64,000 bases of DNA from Lachnospiraceae bacterium AF51-6-b8A (GCA_027682585.1 JAQCZH010000003.1:1-64000), one strand, 5' to 3'. Shown: positions 48,217 to 57,695, numbered from the stretch's first letter. Notes: a model not told the origin generated them from the letters alone. Translations and numbers: made by a program.

Positions 48217-49500
48217 ATGTTCCGACAATTACGCCGCAAATTCATCGGTCTGTCCATGCTCTCTGTCCTGATCGTCCTGACTCTGATCATGGGATCTGTC
48301 AACCTGATCAATTACCAGTCGATGACAACATCAGCAGATCAGAAACTGGCTCTTTTGGCCGGTCAGGGCGGGCATTTTGGCAGTAAACCTCCTGAGGATA
48401 AACCCCCCGGTGATTTTGACGCGGAAACCCCCTTCAGCAGCCGTTATTTCAGCGTCGGTCTCTCCTCAGACAATCAGGTCACAGCCTCTGACACAGATCA
48501 TATCGCCGCGATCAACGCTGAACAGGCCGCCTCCTATGCCCAGAAACTGGCTTCCGAAGGTCTCCCCCGCCAGGGCTATCTGGGCCGCTACCGCTATCTC
48601 CTGCAAGAGAAGAGCACAGGACAGGATGGGTCCAAACCCGACAGTCAGAACCGAGACCGGCAGGCAATCGCTTCAGATACGACCGCCAGGACTTACTACT
48701 TTTTGGATACCAAACCCCAGATGCAATCCTTCTACAGTTTTCTCTGCGGAAGCCTGGCTGTCGGCGCGGGAGGTCTTCTTCTGGTTTTTCTTCTGCTTCT
48801 TCCAGCCTCCAAGCGGGCAGTCGGCCCAATCGTTGAGAGTTACATGAAACAGCGACAGTTTATCACCGATGCCAATCACGAACTCAAGACACCTCTGGCT
48901 GTCCTGGCCGCCAACAATGAAGTCATTGAGATGGACTATGGGAGATCTGAATGGACCGTCTCCAATCACCGCCAGATTGACCGGCTAAATGCCCTTGTGG
49001 AGAAGCTGGTCTTCCTCTCCCGCATGGAGGAGGAGAATCCCCGCCTGACTGTCGAAAAGATCGACTTCTCCCAGATGGTCTTAGAAGCCGCCGAGTCCTT
49101 TGATGCCCCTGCCCGCACCAGCGGGCGCAGCCTGACCATCAGCGTGGCTCCTTCAATTTCTCTGGAATGCAACCCTGCCTCTATGCAGCAATTGCTTAAT
49201 TTGCTCTTAGACAATGCCCTCAAGTACTCCGACCGAGGAGGCAGCATCGAAGTGGCTCTGTCATCCACTTCCAGGGGCAAGCTCCTGACCATTCGCAATA
49301 CCGTTGCTTCCATCCCCCAGGGTGATCTCTCCCGTCTCTTTGAACGCTTCTATCGTCTGGACAGTTCCCGCAATACGAAGACGGGAGGCTATGGAATCGG
49401 TCTGGCTGTGGCTAAGGCCATCGTCAAGACCCACAGGGGGAAAATCACAGCTATGAGTCCGGACGGAAAGTCTGTGATCTTCACCGTTCTCCTTCCCTGA
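48217..49500 (+). CDS. sensor histidine kinase
   Basis: A 427-residue membrane kinase. TM1 is about residues 12-33, an extracytoplasmic domain spans about 34-183, and TM2 about 184-207. There is no obvious HAMP domain. The H-box is ANHELKTP with His221; the N, G1 and G2 boxes follow (LDNALKYSD, GYGIGLAVAKAI). The external domain is rich in Pro, Asp and Gln. It pairs with the preceding regulator; its signal is unknown. Confidence 0.93.
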   Translation: MFRQLRRKFIGLSMLSVLIVLTLIMGSVNLINYQSMTTSADQKLALLAGQGGHFGSKPPEDKPPGDFDAETPFSSRYFSVGLSSDNQVTASDTDHIAAINAEQAASYAQKLASEGLPRQGYLGRYRYLLQEKSTGQDGSKPDSQNRDRQAIASDTTARTYYFLDTKPQMQSFYSFLCGSLAVGAGGLLLVFLLLLPASKRAVGPIVESYMKQRQFITDANHELKTPLAVLAANNEVIEMDYGRSEWTVSNHRQIDRLNALVEKLVFLSRMEEENPRLTVEKIDFSQMVLEAAESFDAPARTSGRSLTISVAPSISLECNPASMQQLLNLLLDNALKYSDRGGSIEVALSSTSRGKLLTIRNTVASIPQGDLSRLFERFYRLDSSRNTKTGGYGIGLAVAKAIVKTHRGKITAMSPDGKSVIFTVLLP

Positions 49501-49575
49501 GCCTTATCCGGGGATTCCCCAAAGGGCATAGGGGACAACTGGAACCGTTTGGAATGTGGGAAGGGCAGATTACGC

Positions 49576-49604
49576 TTGACAGCGAGGCAGTTCGAAACTA
49601 GAAT
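49576..49604 (+). promoter_or_regulatory. ribU promoter
   Basis: TTGACA (49576-49581), 17 bases, then TAGAAT (49599-49604), putting the start of transcription at the 5' edge of the FMN riboswitch. Confidence 0.8.
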
Positions 49605-49617
49605 TATTTTGTACACA

Positions 49618-49743
49618 ATCTTTGGGGCAGGTGAAATTCCTGACCGGCGGTGACAGTCCGCGAACCCCTTTGGGGCCGACCCGGTGGAATTCCGGAACCG
49701 ACGGTAACAGGCAGATGCTTGGACAGTCCGGATGGGAGAAGAT
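49618..49743 (+). promoter_or_regulatory. FMN riboswitch (RFN element)
   Basis: The conserved RFN blocks are present: GGGGCAGGTGAAATTCC, GACCGGCGGTGACAGTCCGCGA, CCGGTGGAATTCCGG, ACCGACGGTAACAG and GGACAGTCCGGATGGGAGAAGA. ATCTT at the 5' end pairs with AAGAT at the 3' end. It binds flavin mononucleotide. With the terminator at 49767-49808 it forms a transcriptional off-switch for ribU. Confidence 0.95.
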
Positions 49744-49766
49744 GGATACGCTCACAGGTCAGAGTC

Positions 49767-49808
49767 AGGACTTCCATGAGATGAACCATCTCTTTGGAAG
49801 TCCTTTTT
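49767..49808 (+). terminator. riboswitch-controlled terminator
   Basis: AGGACTTCCA pairs with TGGAAGTCCT around an inner GAGAT/ATCTC stem, then TTTTT. It lies between the RFN aptamer and ribU, as expected for FMN-dependent attenuation. Confidence 0.9.
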
Positions 49809-49899
49809 CATTCATGACAACCGGCGGGACCTCCATCCAGTCAAAGGTGTGCCGAATCTTTGGATTTCCCTGCGGGGAACAGCAAAATTGGAGGTTACA

Positions 49900-50541
49900 A
49901 TGGATGCATTTGTCAGAGAAAACCCCACTGAGAAGGGGCAGACGGCAAGAACAAGAGGGATCAGTACAAGAAAGCTGGTGATCATCGCCATGTTCTCCGC
50001 TCTGTCCGCGATTCTTATGCTCTTTGAGCTGGCTCTTCCGATCGCGCCATCCTTCCTGAAACTCGATATTTCCGACCTGCCCGCCATCCTTGGCACCTTC
50101 ATGATGGGCCCTGTGGCCGGTATCGTCATAGCGGCGCTCAAGAATATCCTGAAGCTCTTTTTCCGCGGCACTTCAACCGCCTTTGTAGGCGAACTGGCCA
50201 ACTTCGCCGGCGCCGCTGTTTTCGTTCTGGCAGCCTCTCTGGTCTATCGCTTCAAAAAAGGAAAACCGGGCGCTGCCCTCTCTCTCTTCGTCGGAACGAT
50301 CCTGACAACGATCGCTTTCGCTGTCATTGACTACTTCGTGATTTTCCCTATGTACGTGACTCTCTATGGCATACCTATGGATTCTATTATCAAGATGGGG
50401 ACCCTGATTAACAGCCGTATCAGCGGCCTCTTTACCATGATGGTCTACGCCGTCGCCCCTTTCAATCTAATCAAATACGGTCTGGTCTCTCTCATCACTT
50501 TTTTCACTTATAAGCGGCTAAAGCAGATTCTCTTCCGATAA
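49900..50541 (+). CDS. ribU: riboflavin ECF transporter S component RibU
   Basis: A 213-residue membrane protein, the riboflavin-binding S component that works with a shared ECF energising module (not in the window). Five to six membrane segments are visible. Family markers are LPIAPSFLKLDISDLPAILGTFMMGP and AALKNILKLFFRGTSTAFVGELANF. The ATG at 49900 follows GGAGG by six bases. The riboswitch upstream confirms the flavin link. Confidence 0.95.
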   Translation: MDAFVRENPTEKGQTARTRGISTRKLVIIAMFSALSAILMLFELALPIAPSFLKLDISDLPAILGTFMMGPVAGIVIAALKNILKLFFRGTSTAFVGELANFAGAAVFVLAASLVYRFKKGKPGAALSLFVGTILTTIAFAVIDYFVIFPMYVTLYGIPMDSIIKMGTLINSRISGLFTMMVYAVAPFNLIKYGLVSLITFFTYKRLKQILFR

Positions 50542-50631
50542 GTTCTTCCTGGCTGAGACCCGCTCCGTCCCTCTCCCGGCCACGCCTTTTCGGTGTCCGG
50601 ATTCTTCTGTCAAAAGCAATTTTCAGCAGTA

Positions 50632-50684
50632 AGCCCGCTGCCATATCTGATTCATGCCGTCTCAGATATGGCAGCGGGCTTTTG
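50632..50684 (+). terminator. ribU terminator
   Basis: A perfect 19-bp stem (AGCCCGCTGCCATATCTGA and its complement), an 11-base loop and a short T run, 90 bases after ribU. Confidence 0.85.
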
Positions 50685-50818
50685 CAATTTCCCTTTGATT
50701 CCTGAAAGGAATATCCGTACCGTGCACACTTTATCTCATGGAATTTTAGGTTGGCTTTAGCTTGCCCCTGTATTCTCTTCTCAACCCCAAAAAAGAAACA
50801 AGCCAAAAGGAGGTCAAC

Positions 50819-51646
50819 ATGGCAGATCAGATGATTTTCAAACGCTATGAACTCAAGTATCTCCTGTCTCAGGAGAACTACCGATCCATCCGCATAGCCA
50901 TGACAGAACACATGAAACCGGATATCTACGGAAGAAATACCAACCTCTCCCTCTATCTGGACACGCCAGACTTTCTTCTGGTCCGCCGGTCTATCGAGTC
51001 CCCAATCTATAAAGAAAAGCTTCGCGTTCGCAGCTATGGAACAGTTGGATCCGAGGACAGAGTCTTCGTGGAACTCAAGAAGAAGTACCGCAAGGTAGTC
51101 TACAAACGGCGAGTCGCTCTGACGGAAGAAGAGACAAATGCCTGGCTGAGAGGACAAATGCTCCCCGCGGACAGCCAAATTGTTCGGGAAATCGACTACA
51201 GCCGCAGACTCTACCCCCGACTGGCCCCCCGCATGCTCCTCTCCTACGACCGCCAGGCCTTCTATGAGAGGGAAAATCGAGATTTCCGGCTGACCTTTGA
51301 CCGCAATATCCTCTGGCGAAGGGAAAATCTCAATTTGCATAGTCCTGTTTGTGGCCAGCCCCTTCTGTCCGACGAGCAGGTCCTGATGGAGATTAAGACG
51401 TCAGCAGCCATTCCCCTATGGCTGACAGAGGTTCTAAGCCGCCAGAAGATCTACCGGACTTCCTTTTCCAAGTATGGCAGAGCTTATGAGCAGCTTATGC
51501 GAGAAAACCGGCCAAAGGGGCAGCAGTATTGGGTGATCCATGTCCCAGACAGACACATCCTTCCGCCCGGACAGGACTTGCCGAATACCCTGCCCGTCCC
51601 AGCCGGGCATAACGAGAGGAGGTCTGATCATGACATCGCTGTTTAA
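50819..51646 (+). CDS. VTC-domain protein (polyphosphate polymerase family)
   Basis: A 275-residue protein with the VTC catalytic fold known from the yeast polyphosphate polymerase. Tunnel-lining basic and acidic residues are visible in order: FKRYELKYLL, KLRVRSYG, FVELKKKYRKVVYKRR, LLSYDRQAF, FRLTFDRNI and VLMEIKT. The ATG at 50819 follows AGGAGG. The gene overlaps the DUF4956 gene by 17 bases. Making polyphosphate is plausible, but bacterial VTC proteins beside DUF4956 have not been shown to do so to my knowledge. Confidence 0.88.
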   Translation: MADQMIFKRYELKYLLSQENYRSIRIAMTEHMKPDIYGRNTNLSLYLDTPDFLLVRRSIESPIYKEKLRVRSYGTVGSEDRVFVELKKKYRKVVYKRRVALTEEETNAWLRGQMLPADSQIVREIDYSRRLYPRLAPRMLLSYDRQAFYERENRDFRLTFDRNILWRRENLNLHSPVCGQPLLSDEQVLMEIKTSAAIPLWLTEVLSRQKIYRTSFSKYGRAYEQLMRENRPKGQQYWVIHVPDRHILPPGQDLPNTLPVPAGHNERRSDHDIAV

Positions 51647-52319
51647 CGGCATTTTCGACACAGCAAGCAGCACGGTAATCGCTCCGGGATATTTTATGCT
51701 CTGCCTGGGGGTATCTTTTCTGATCGGTCTCTGGCTGGCCGGCGTCTATGCCTACCGGAGCCGGCATACCCAGTCATTCATGCTGACTCTGGCCCTTCTC
51801 CCCGCCATTGTCTGTGTGGTCATCATGATGGTCAACGGGAATATCGGAGCTGCTGTCGGTGTGGCCGGAGCCTTCTCCCTAGTTCGCTTCCGATCTGTCG
51901 CTGGCAGCGCCAAGGACATCGCAATGATCTTTTTGGCCATGGCGGCGGGCCTGATCGTCGGCATGGGATATCTGGCCTACGCAGTCCTCTTCGCCCTGCT
52001 TGTAGGCGCCGCTCTCTTTGTCCTGGTACAGACCGATTTTGGAAGCAATCGCAAATCCGTCTGCAGAAATCTTCGCGTGACTATCCCGGAAGATCTGGAC
52101 TACACGGATCTCTTCAGAGATATCTTCGCTGACTATTGCAGAAACGCCCGCCTGGTTACCGTCAAGACGAGCAATATGGGAAGCCTCTTTAAGCTGACCT
52201 ATGATCTGGAACTGATTGATCCCACAAGGGAGAAAGAGATGCTGGACGCCATCCGCGTTCGAAACGGCAACCTGGAAATCACAATTTCACAACAGGAGGT
52301 GACAAATGAACAACTTTAA
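51630..52319 (+). CDS. DUF4956 membrane protein
   Basis: A 229-residue protein with four membrane segments (about 18-40, 50-68, 73-88 and 103-130), including the conserved NGNIGAAVGVAGAFSLVRFRSVAGSAKDIAMIF. A cytoplasmic C-terminal domain of about 90 residues follows. GAGGAGG precedes the ATG at 51630. DUF4956 genes are regularly found next to VTC genes, so it may act as its membrane partner. The function is unknown. It overlaps the following lipoprotein gene by 14 bases. Confidence 0.85.
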   Translation: MTSLFNGIFDTASSTVIAPGYFMLCLGVSFLIGLWLAGVYAYRSRHTQSFMLTLALLPAIVCVVIMMVNGNIGAAVGVAGAFSLVRFRSVAGSAKDIAMIFLAMAAGLIVGMGYLAYAVLFALLVGAALFVLVQTDFGSNRKSVCRNLRVTIPEDLDYTDLFRDIFADYCRNARLVTVKTSNMGSLFKLTYDLELIDPTREKEMLDAIRVRNGNLEITISQQEVTNEQL

Positions 52320-54003
52320 GAGATATCCCGTTAAGCGCTTTGGTGCGGTTGCTATAGCCGGCAGTCTGGCTCTTGGCCTGGCAGCCTGCGGAGCCAAGAC
52401 CTCTTCTTCCACGACGAAAAATACCGCCTTGGCATCTGCAGCTTCTGCCGCCTCCTCCGCAGACTACTTCACCGACCGGGATCTGTCAGGAAACTATGAT
52501 GACACAAGCGCCACCCATATCACCCTGTCTGACAGCGGCTCTGCCGTCAATGGGCAGGGGGCAACTGCCAACGGCTCCACAGTTACCATTACATCAGAGG
52601 GAACCTATGTCTTCTCTGGCAGTCTATCCAAGGGGCAGATCAAGGTAGAAGCGGATGATGCCGCCAAGATCCAAATTGTTCTGAACGGAGTGACGATCAG
52701 CAATTCCGGCTCTGCAGCTATTTATGTCAAGACCGCGGATAAGGTCTTTATCACGACTGCAGAGGGCAGCAATAACAGCCTGACCAGCAGTGGAAATTTC
52801 GCTGCAGACGGCGATATCAAGGTGGATGGAGCCATTTTCTCCAAGCAGGATCTGACGATCAACGGCAAAGGTTCCCTCACCGTCAAGTCCTCCGCCAACG
52901 GCATTGTCAGTAAGGATGACCTCAAACTGACCGGGTCTGCAGTCACCGTCGATGCACAGGGCAAAGGGCTGGAAGCCAATGACTCTATTCGAATCGCTGA
53001 TGGCACTTACACCATCAACGCAACTGACGACTCCGTACACGCAGATTCCTCTGATACGGAGGCCGGCTTCTTCTACATGTCTGGAGGAACACTGGCCCTG
53101 TCCAGCGGAGACGACGGCATTCATGCCGACGGCAAGCTCAATGTCGTCGGCGGCAAGATTGTCGTCAACAAATCCAATGAGGGCCTGGAAGGCTCCCAAA
53201 TCGTCATTGACGGGGGCGATATCAATGTCACATCCCAGGATGACGGTCTAAATGCCGCCGGAGATTCCAATAACAGCAGCGATTATTCCATCACCATCAA
53301 TGGCGGCAGGCTTGAGGTCAATGCCTCCGGAGACGGCATTGACTCCAACGGGGATCTCTATATCAACGGCGGAGAAACCTATGTCTCCGGCGCGACCAAC
53401 AACGGAGATGCCGCTTTAGACTACGGCGACCGATCCAAGGGAGTGATTACCGGCGGAACTGTAATTGCTACCGGCTACTCCGGTATGGCTGAATCCTTTG
53501 ACTCCTCCTCCACGCAGGGCATGATCCTCTATGGGCTGAACAATACTTCCTCAGAGACTGTAACCGTAACAGATTCCTCCGGAAATGTCCTGGCTTCTTA
53601 CACCCCTCCCAAGAACTACAATGCCGTCTACGTCTCTGCTCCTGGCATGACAAGCGGCAACAGCTACACCATTGCAGCCGGATCATCCAAGCAGACGATA
53701 GACCTTGACTCCATGATCACAACTTCCGGGAACATAAACAACCGCGGTATGGGAGGCCCCGGAGGCATGAGTGGTTCCGGCGGCGCGGGCGGTCCCGGCG
53801 GTATGGGTGGTTCCGGCAGCGCAGGCGGTCCCGGCGGTATGGGTGGTTCCGGCAGCGCAGGCGGTCCCGGCGGTATGGGGAATTCTGGAAGTTCCGGTAG
53901 CTCAGGCAAATCCGGCGGTTCCGGAAAATCCAGCAATTCCGGTAAGCCCGGTGCTTCCGGTAAAGCAAGCGGTTCGGATAAAACAACAAAATCCAGCAGC
54001 TGA
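52306..54003 (+). CDS. Cthe_2159-like carbohydrate-binding beta-helix lipoprotein
   Basis: A 565-residue exported lipoprotein (lipobox LAAC at Cys28). Residues about 60-470 have the repeated short strands and Asp/Gly turns of a right-handed beta-helix (DGIHADGKLNVVGGKIVVNKSNEGLEG, then DGLNAAGD and DGIDSNGD), as in the Cthe_2159 family that binds cellulose or pectin-like polysaccharides and calcium. The last 85 residues are a Gly/Ser-rich tail with repeats of about 12 residues. AGGAGG precedes the start; coupled to the DUF4956 gene. Confidence 0.85.
   Translation: MNNFKRYPVKRFGAVAIAGSLALGLAACGAKTSSSTTKNTALASAASAASSADYFTDRDLSGNYDDTSATHITLSDSGSAVNGQGATANGSTVTITSEGTYVFSGSLSKGQIKVEADDAAKIQIVLNGVTISNSGSAAIYVKTADKVFITTAEGSNNSLTSSGNFAADGDIKVDGAIFSKQDLTINGKGSLTVKSSANGIVSKDDLKLTGSAVTVDAQGKGLEANDSIRIADGTYTINATDDSVHADSSDTEAGFFYMSGGTLALSSGDDGIHADGKLNVVGGKIVVNKSNEGLEGSQIVIDGGDINVTSQDDGLNAAGDSNNSSDYSITINGGRLEVNASGDGIDSNGDLYINGGETYVSGATNNGDAALDYGDRSKGVITGGTVIATGYSGMAESFDSSSTQGMILYGLNNTSSETVTVTDSSGNVLASYTPPKNYNAVYVSAPGMTSGNSYTIAAGSSKQTIDLDSMITTSGNINNRGMGGPGGMSGSGGAGGPGGMGGSGSAGGPGGMGGSGSAGGPGGMGNSGSSGSSGKSGGSGKSSNSGKPGASGKASGSDKTTKSSS
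53788..53880 (+). repeat. 36-base tandem repeat in the glycine-rich tail
   Basis: Two exact 36-base units (53788-53823 and 53824-53859) and a partial third to 53880, each encoding a GGPGGMGGSGSA unit. The perfect identity suggests recent slippage and probably length variation between strains. Confidence 0.9.
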
Positions 54004-54161
54004 TAAGAGAGAAAAGCAACAGGAATTTCCCGTCAACAATCACACCCCCTGGATTTCAAATGGCTTTCCCAAAAACGAAAGCCGGTCAAAATTCCGCAGG
54101 TTTCCTGTGAGACGTCACTGAAAATCTGCGTTCATCATAGAAACATATTGCGCACAAGAGA

Positions 54162-54193
54162 AAGAGAGGAGCGACGACTGCCGCCCCTCTCTT
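54162..54193 (-). terminator. hairpin between convergent genes, overlapping the kinase stop codon
   Basis: AAGAGAGG and CCTCTCTT enclose GCG/CGC with one mismatch. The arm includes part of the kinase stop codon. On the minus strand it is followed by a T/C-rich run, so it may end both the lipoprotein and the kinase transcripts. Confidence 0.55.
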
Positions 54194-55454
54194 ACCACGG
54201 TCTTGGAATTGCTATCACAAATGCCTTCGTATACCCTGGATAGTACTCATCCAGGATCAATCGATATCCATGCATCTGGCTGATCTTGGCCGCGATGGAA
54301 AGTCCAAGCCCCGATCCTCCCTGACTGGAGCGCGAACGATCTCCCATAGCAAAGGGTTCAAAGATGTGGTCAGCCAATTCTCGTGGAATCGGCTGACCAT
54401 TGTCAGCGATAATCACCAGAATCCCCTCTCCCAGTCCGGACAGAACTCCTTTCTGATCATTTTCGCCCCGGCGCATTTGCTCATAAGAGAGGCAGTTCTC
54501 TCTGCGCCTGACCGCCTGTGTGCGGACCAAAATCCTCGTCCCCCCCGGGTTGTGTCGACTGGCATTATGAATCAGATTGCTGATCACACGCGAGAACTGA
54601 ACCCGATCCGCCAGGATCTGCCAGCGCTCCTCACTGATCTGTATGTCCAACTCCATCCCCCTGGCCTCAACCTCCTCAAAGAGCAGAGCTGTATTCTCCC
54701 GAACCAGCTCATTGATATCCAAAACCCTCTTCTGCAGACGAAATCCCGTAGAATTGATCTTGGCATAGTCGAAGAGGACATTGATCAGATCGTTGACCCG
54801 CCTGGACTTGACTTCAATAGCTTTCAGATAACGTCTGGTCAGAACCGGATCCGTAACCATTCCATCTGCCAGCGCCCTGGCATAGCCCAAAACCGTTGTA
54901 ATCGGATTGCGCAGGTCGTGGGCTATATCTGAAAAGATCAGATTTCTGTCTGCATCGAACTTCTCATGCTCTTTCCTCTGTGCTTCCTGCAGAAGGCGCA
55001 TCTGTCCAATGACAAAGCGTGCATACAGGATTCCTGTGATCACATAGGGCAAAACATAGAACGTGATCATGATCGCCAGCACAAGCAGAAGAACAAAGAT
55101 CGCCCCCCAGGTCAGATGCGGCAGAATCATTCCCTCTGAACTGTCGAAAATATGGCTGACCATCGCCGCCAGCATTTGATCCCCAAATTCTGTCAGAGGT
55201 CCATGAAGAATCAAAATCAGGCTGAGCAGACGAATCAGCAGCAGAAAGATCATTCCTAAGAAGAGATATATGCTCTGTCCCACCGTCATAGTGTGAATTC
55301 CCGCCTGCTCCATAACCGGCAGAATCACACCCGGCACAAAGAAAAAATTGACCAGCTGGCCAACAAGCAGTTCTAAAGCCGCCGCCACCAGCATGGCCAC
55401 GATAAAGCCCACGATCAGACGAATGGTCATATTGGTCTGCTGCTCAGATGTCAT
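54192..55454 (-). CDS. sensor histidine kinase
   Basis: A 420-residue kinase. Hydrophobic segments at about 12-48, 58-84 and 112-147 suggest four membrane passes with little outside. The H-box is FSDIAHDLRNPITTVLGYA with His179; the N box is NLIHNASRHN and the G boxes IIADNG and GLGLSIAAKI. It resembles VanS-like kinases. It overlaps the regulator stop by four bases. The signal is unknown; it is convergent with the VTC/beta-helix cluster. Confidence 0.92.
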   Translation of the reverse strand: MTSEQQTNMTIRLIVGFIVAMLVAAALELLVGQLVNFFFVPGVILPVMEQAGIHTMTVGQSIYLFLGMIFLLLIRLLSLILILHGPLTEFGDQMLAAMVSHIFDSSEGMILPHLTWGAIFVLLLVLAIMITFYVLPYVITGILYARFVIGQMRLLQEAQRKEHEKFDADRNLIFSDIAHDLRNPITTVLGYARALADGMVTDPVLTRRYLKAIEVKSRRVNDLINVLFDYAKINSTGFRLQKRVLDINELVRENTALLFEEVEARGMELDIQISEERWQILADRVQFSRVISNLIHNASRHNPGGTRILVRTQAVRRRENCLSYEQMRRGENDQKGVLSGLGEGILVIIADNGQPIPRELADHIFEPFAMGDRSRSSQGGSGLGLSIAAKISQMHGYRLILDEYYPGYTKAFVIAIPRPW

Positions 55455-56164
55455 CTGTTTCTCTCCATGCGATAACCCAGGCCCCGAATCGTTCGGATAT
55501 AGTGGTTATTGTCCGTATCATCCAGCTTGGACCGGAGTTTGCTGATACAGACCATAATATTGTTATCCGCCACAATATACTCCTCCTCCCAGCCTCTCTC
55601 ATAAATCTGCTGCTTGGTAAAGACCTTGCCGGGATGAGACATAAAGAGATCCATAATCCGATACTCCACTGAAGTCAGATCGATCTCTTCTTCTCCTCGA
55701 TAGAGAATGCAGGCTTCCCGATCCAGGCACAAATCCTGTACGCACAGTGCTTCTTTGGCCTGATTCTCTCCGCTGCCGGGGGCAATATCCGCACCCAGAG
55801 CATAGAAGCGCCGAATGGCCGCATTAATCCTGGCCACTGCCTCCAGCGGGTTAAAAGGCTTGGATAAATAATCATCCGCCCCAAGATTGAGTCCCAGTAT
55901 CTTATCGGAGTCCCCATCCTTGGCAGAGAGCATGAGAACCGGAATATTGCTCTTCCTGCGAATCTCCTTTAGCAGGCAAAACCCGTCCATCTTAGGCATC
56001 ATCACGTCGAGCACACAGAGATCTACATGCTCTTTCTGCAGCAGATCCAGAGCCTCAAGACCATCATTGGCCTCTATGACCCGATAGGACTCGTGATCCA
56101 GATACAGGCGGAGAAGCTCGCGGATTTCGGCCTCATCGTCTGCCAACAAGATTGTATATTCCAT
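55451..56164 (-). CDS. OmpR-family response regulator
   Basis: A 237-residue regulator. The receiver has LLADDEAEIRELL, the phospho-Asp in LCVLDVMMPKMDG and Lys in YLSKPF. The winged helix ends IRTIRGLGYRMERN. The ATG at 56164 is preceded by AAAGGG and matches the family start; a longer frame begins 13 codons upstream. It is co-transcribed with the kinase. Confidence 0.94.
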   Translation of the reverse strand: MEYTILLADDEAEIRELLRLYLDHESYRVIEANDGLEALDLLQKEHVDLCVLDVMMPKMDGFCLLKEIRRKSNIPVLMLSAKDGDSDKILGLNLGADDYLSKPFNPLEAVARINAAIRRFYALGADIAPGSGENQAKEALCVQDLCLDREACILYRGEEEIDLTSVEYRIMDLFMSHPGKVFTKQQIYERGWEEEYIVADNNIMVCISKLRSKLDDTDNNHYIRTIRGLGYRMERNR

Positions 56165-56211
56165 TTCTGCCCTTTCACTCTTCTGCATAATTCTCTGTGT
56201 CAACTGCTTCT

Positions 56212-56220
56212 ATTATAGCA
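56212..56220 (-). promoter_or_regulatory. extended -10 promoter of the two-component operon
   Basis: TGCTATAAT on the minus strand, an exact extended -10, 48 bases before the response-regulator start. The stretch to 56398 has no further gene. Confidence 0.6.
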
Positions 56221-56398
56221 AAGAGACAGGAAAAGCATTGCTTGCGCAGTCTGTGAACAGATTTGATATCTCCCGGCAGATAAACACACACCCTGCGTGT
56301 ATTCATTGCCATGAACAAAAAGAACCGACCTCCTATATCGCATGCGCACATTCCGTACTTCTGCGATATATACCAGTCGGCCCTGTCTTCTCATTTCA

Positions 56399-57691
56399 TC
56401 AGGTTGTTTCTTGACGGGACTGGTCATCCCGGTCAGCGGAGCGGTTTGCCTCAACCGCCTGTGCAAAAGTCTCTGCGTCCGGGTCAAGTTCCCCGGCCGC
56501 CGCCTTCAGCTCACTCACCTCAGACTGCGCCCCTGCAGCTTCCGCCGTCTGCGCAGATTCCTGACTTCCAGCGGTCTCTGTCCTCTGCATGGACTCCTGC
56601 CTTTCAGCAGCCCCTGTTGTCTCTCTCTCAATCTGATTGAAAGGATTCTTCTCCTCTGTCACCAGATTGGCTTCCGGGGCAAAGGGAGAGGTCGGTGCCG
56701 CCGGAGAAACTGGACCATCCGGATGGACAGCGACACGGTCAAAGGGACGCTTCTCCTCCTTGATCGCCTCATAAAGAGCTGCCCTCGTCTGAACAATATA
56801 GGGGTTGGTCCAGAAGAAATTGGAAACTCCCAGTGTTGCGGCGCCAAGCAGAGCCCATGGGATGAAAGAGAGATCCAGGATAAAAGACCTGAACTTATTT
56901 CCATTCATCATGTACTTGGAGACAGCAAAGGCATCCTCTCTTGGCATATCCGGATACTCTGCCAGCAGATAGGGAATCATCTGATACTCATAAGCCTTGA
57001 TAATTCCGGGAATCACAAAGAGCAGGCTCCACAGAGATGTGAAGAGTCCCCGCAGGAACATGATCTTCACCCCATTCATATAGTGATGATCAAAGCCATG
57101 CCCCAGACTGGACACAGCACCAGGCCCATGCAGATTATCCAAGTAGAAGCGGCTGGCTCCCAGCTCCAGGGGACCATAGACAAAGACGGAGATGAGCAGT
57201 CGGATGGTCCCGAAGATGAGAATCAGAACAATCCAGAAAGCCAGAACCGCAAAGAACACAGCCAGGATCTGAGCCCAGGCTGACTCCTGCGCGCGGCGGG
57301 AATCCCAGGCGCGCCTGTTATAATAATAGGTATCCTTATAAGGCCTGCTGTAGCCACCGACAGAATCATCGTCAAACAGGCTGGAGAAATCATCATCTAA
57401 GAGGGATCTGTAGTCACGATTGGTCTGATAAGAGGCCGGATAGGCCAGATCAGACTGCACATAGCCATTTGTGTCCGTTCTGGGGACTGCGGAGAAGAGG
57501 TCCCCCAAACGATTCGCACCAGATGCAATCGTTCCCACAAATGCCGCCCCGGAGATACCGCTGATCCAGCCGCTGGCAAGACCGCCCCCGGCAGTTGCCA
57601 TCATAAAGACAATCGTCACCAGCAGGGTGCGCCAGTAATTGACGCGGAAGGCCTTCTTAGCTCTCTCCTTCAAATCTTTTCTTTGCCACAT
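56399..57691 (-). CDS. DUF975 family membrane protein
   Basis: A 430-residue protein with about five to six membrane segments: one at 20-45 and further ones around 142-175, 218-240 and 280-305. Family features are MWQRKDLKERAKKAFRVNYW at the N terminus and SLLFVIPGIIKAYEYQMIPYLLAEYPD. An acidic, Tyr/Asp-rich loop occupies about 75-135. The last 110 residues form a Glu/Ala/Gln-rich tail that is unlikely to be membrane. The function is unknown. Its Shine-Dalgarno sequence lies in a strong hairpin. Confidence 0.85.
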   Translation of the reverse strand: MWQRKDLKERAKKAFRVNYWRTLLVTIVFMMATAGGGLASGWISGISGAAFVGTIASGANRLGDLFSAVPRTDTNGYVQSDLAYPASYQTNRDYRSLLDDDFSSLFDDDSVGGYSRPYKDTYYYNRRAWDSRRAQESAWAQILAVFFAVLAFWIVLILIFGTIRLLISVFVYGPLELGASRFYLDNLHGPGAVSSLGHGFDHHYMNGVKIMFLRGLFTSLWSLLFVIPGIIKAYEYQMIPYLLAEYPDMPREDAFAVSKYMMNGNKFRSFILDLSFIPWALLGAATLGVSNFFWTNPYIVQTRAALYEAIKEEKRPFDRVAVHPDGPVSPAAPTSPFAPEANLVTEEKNPFNQIERETTGAAERQESMQRTETAGSQESAQTAEAAGAQSEVSELKAAAGELDPDAETFAQAVEANRSADRDDQSRQETT

Positions 57692-57695
57692 AAAA

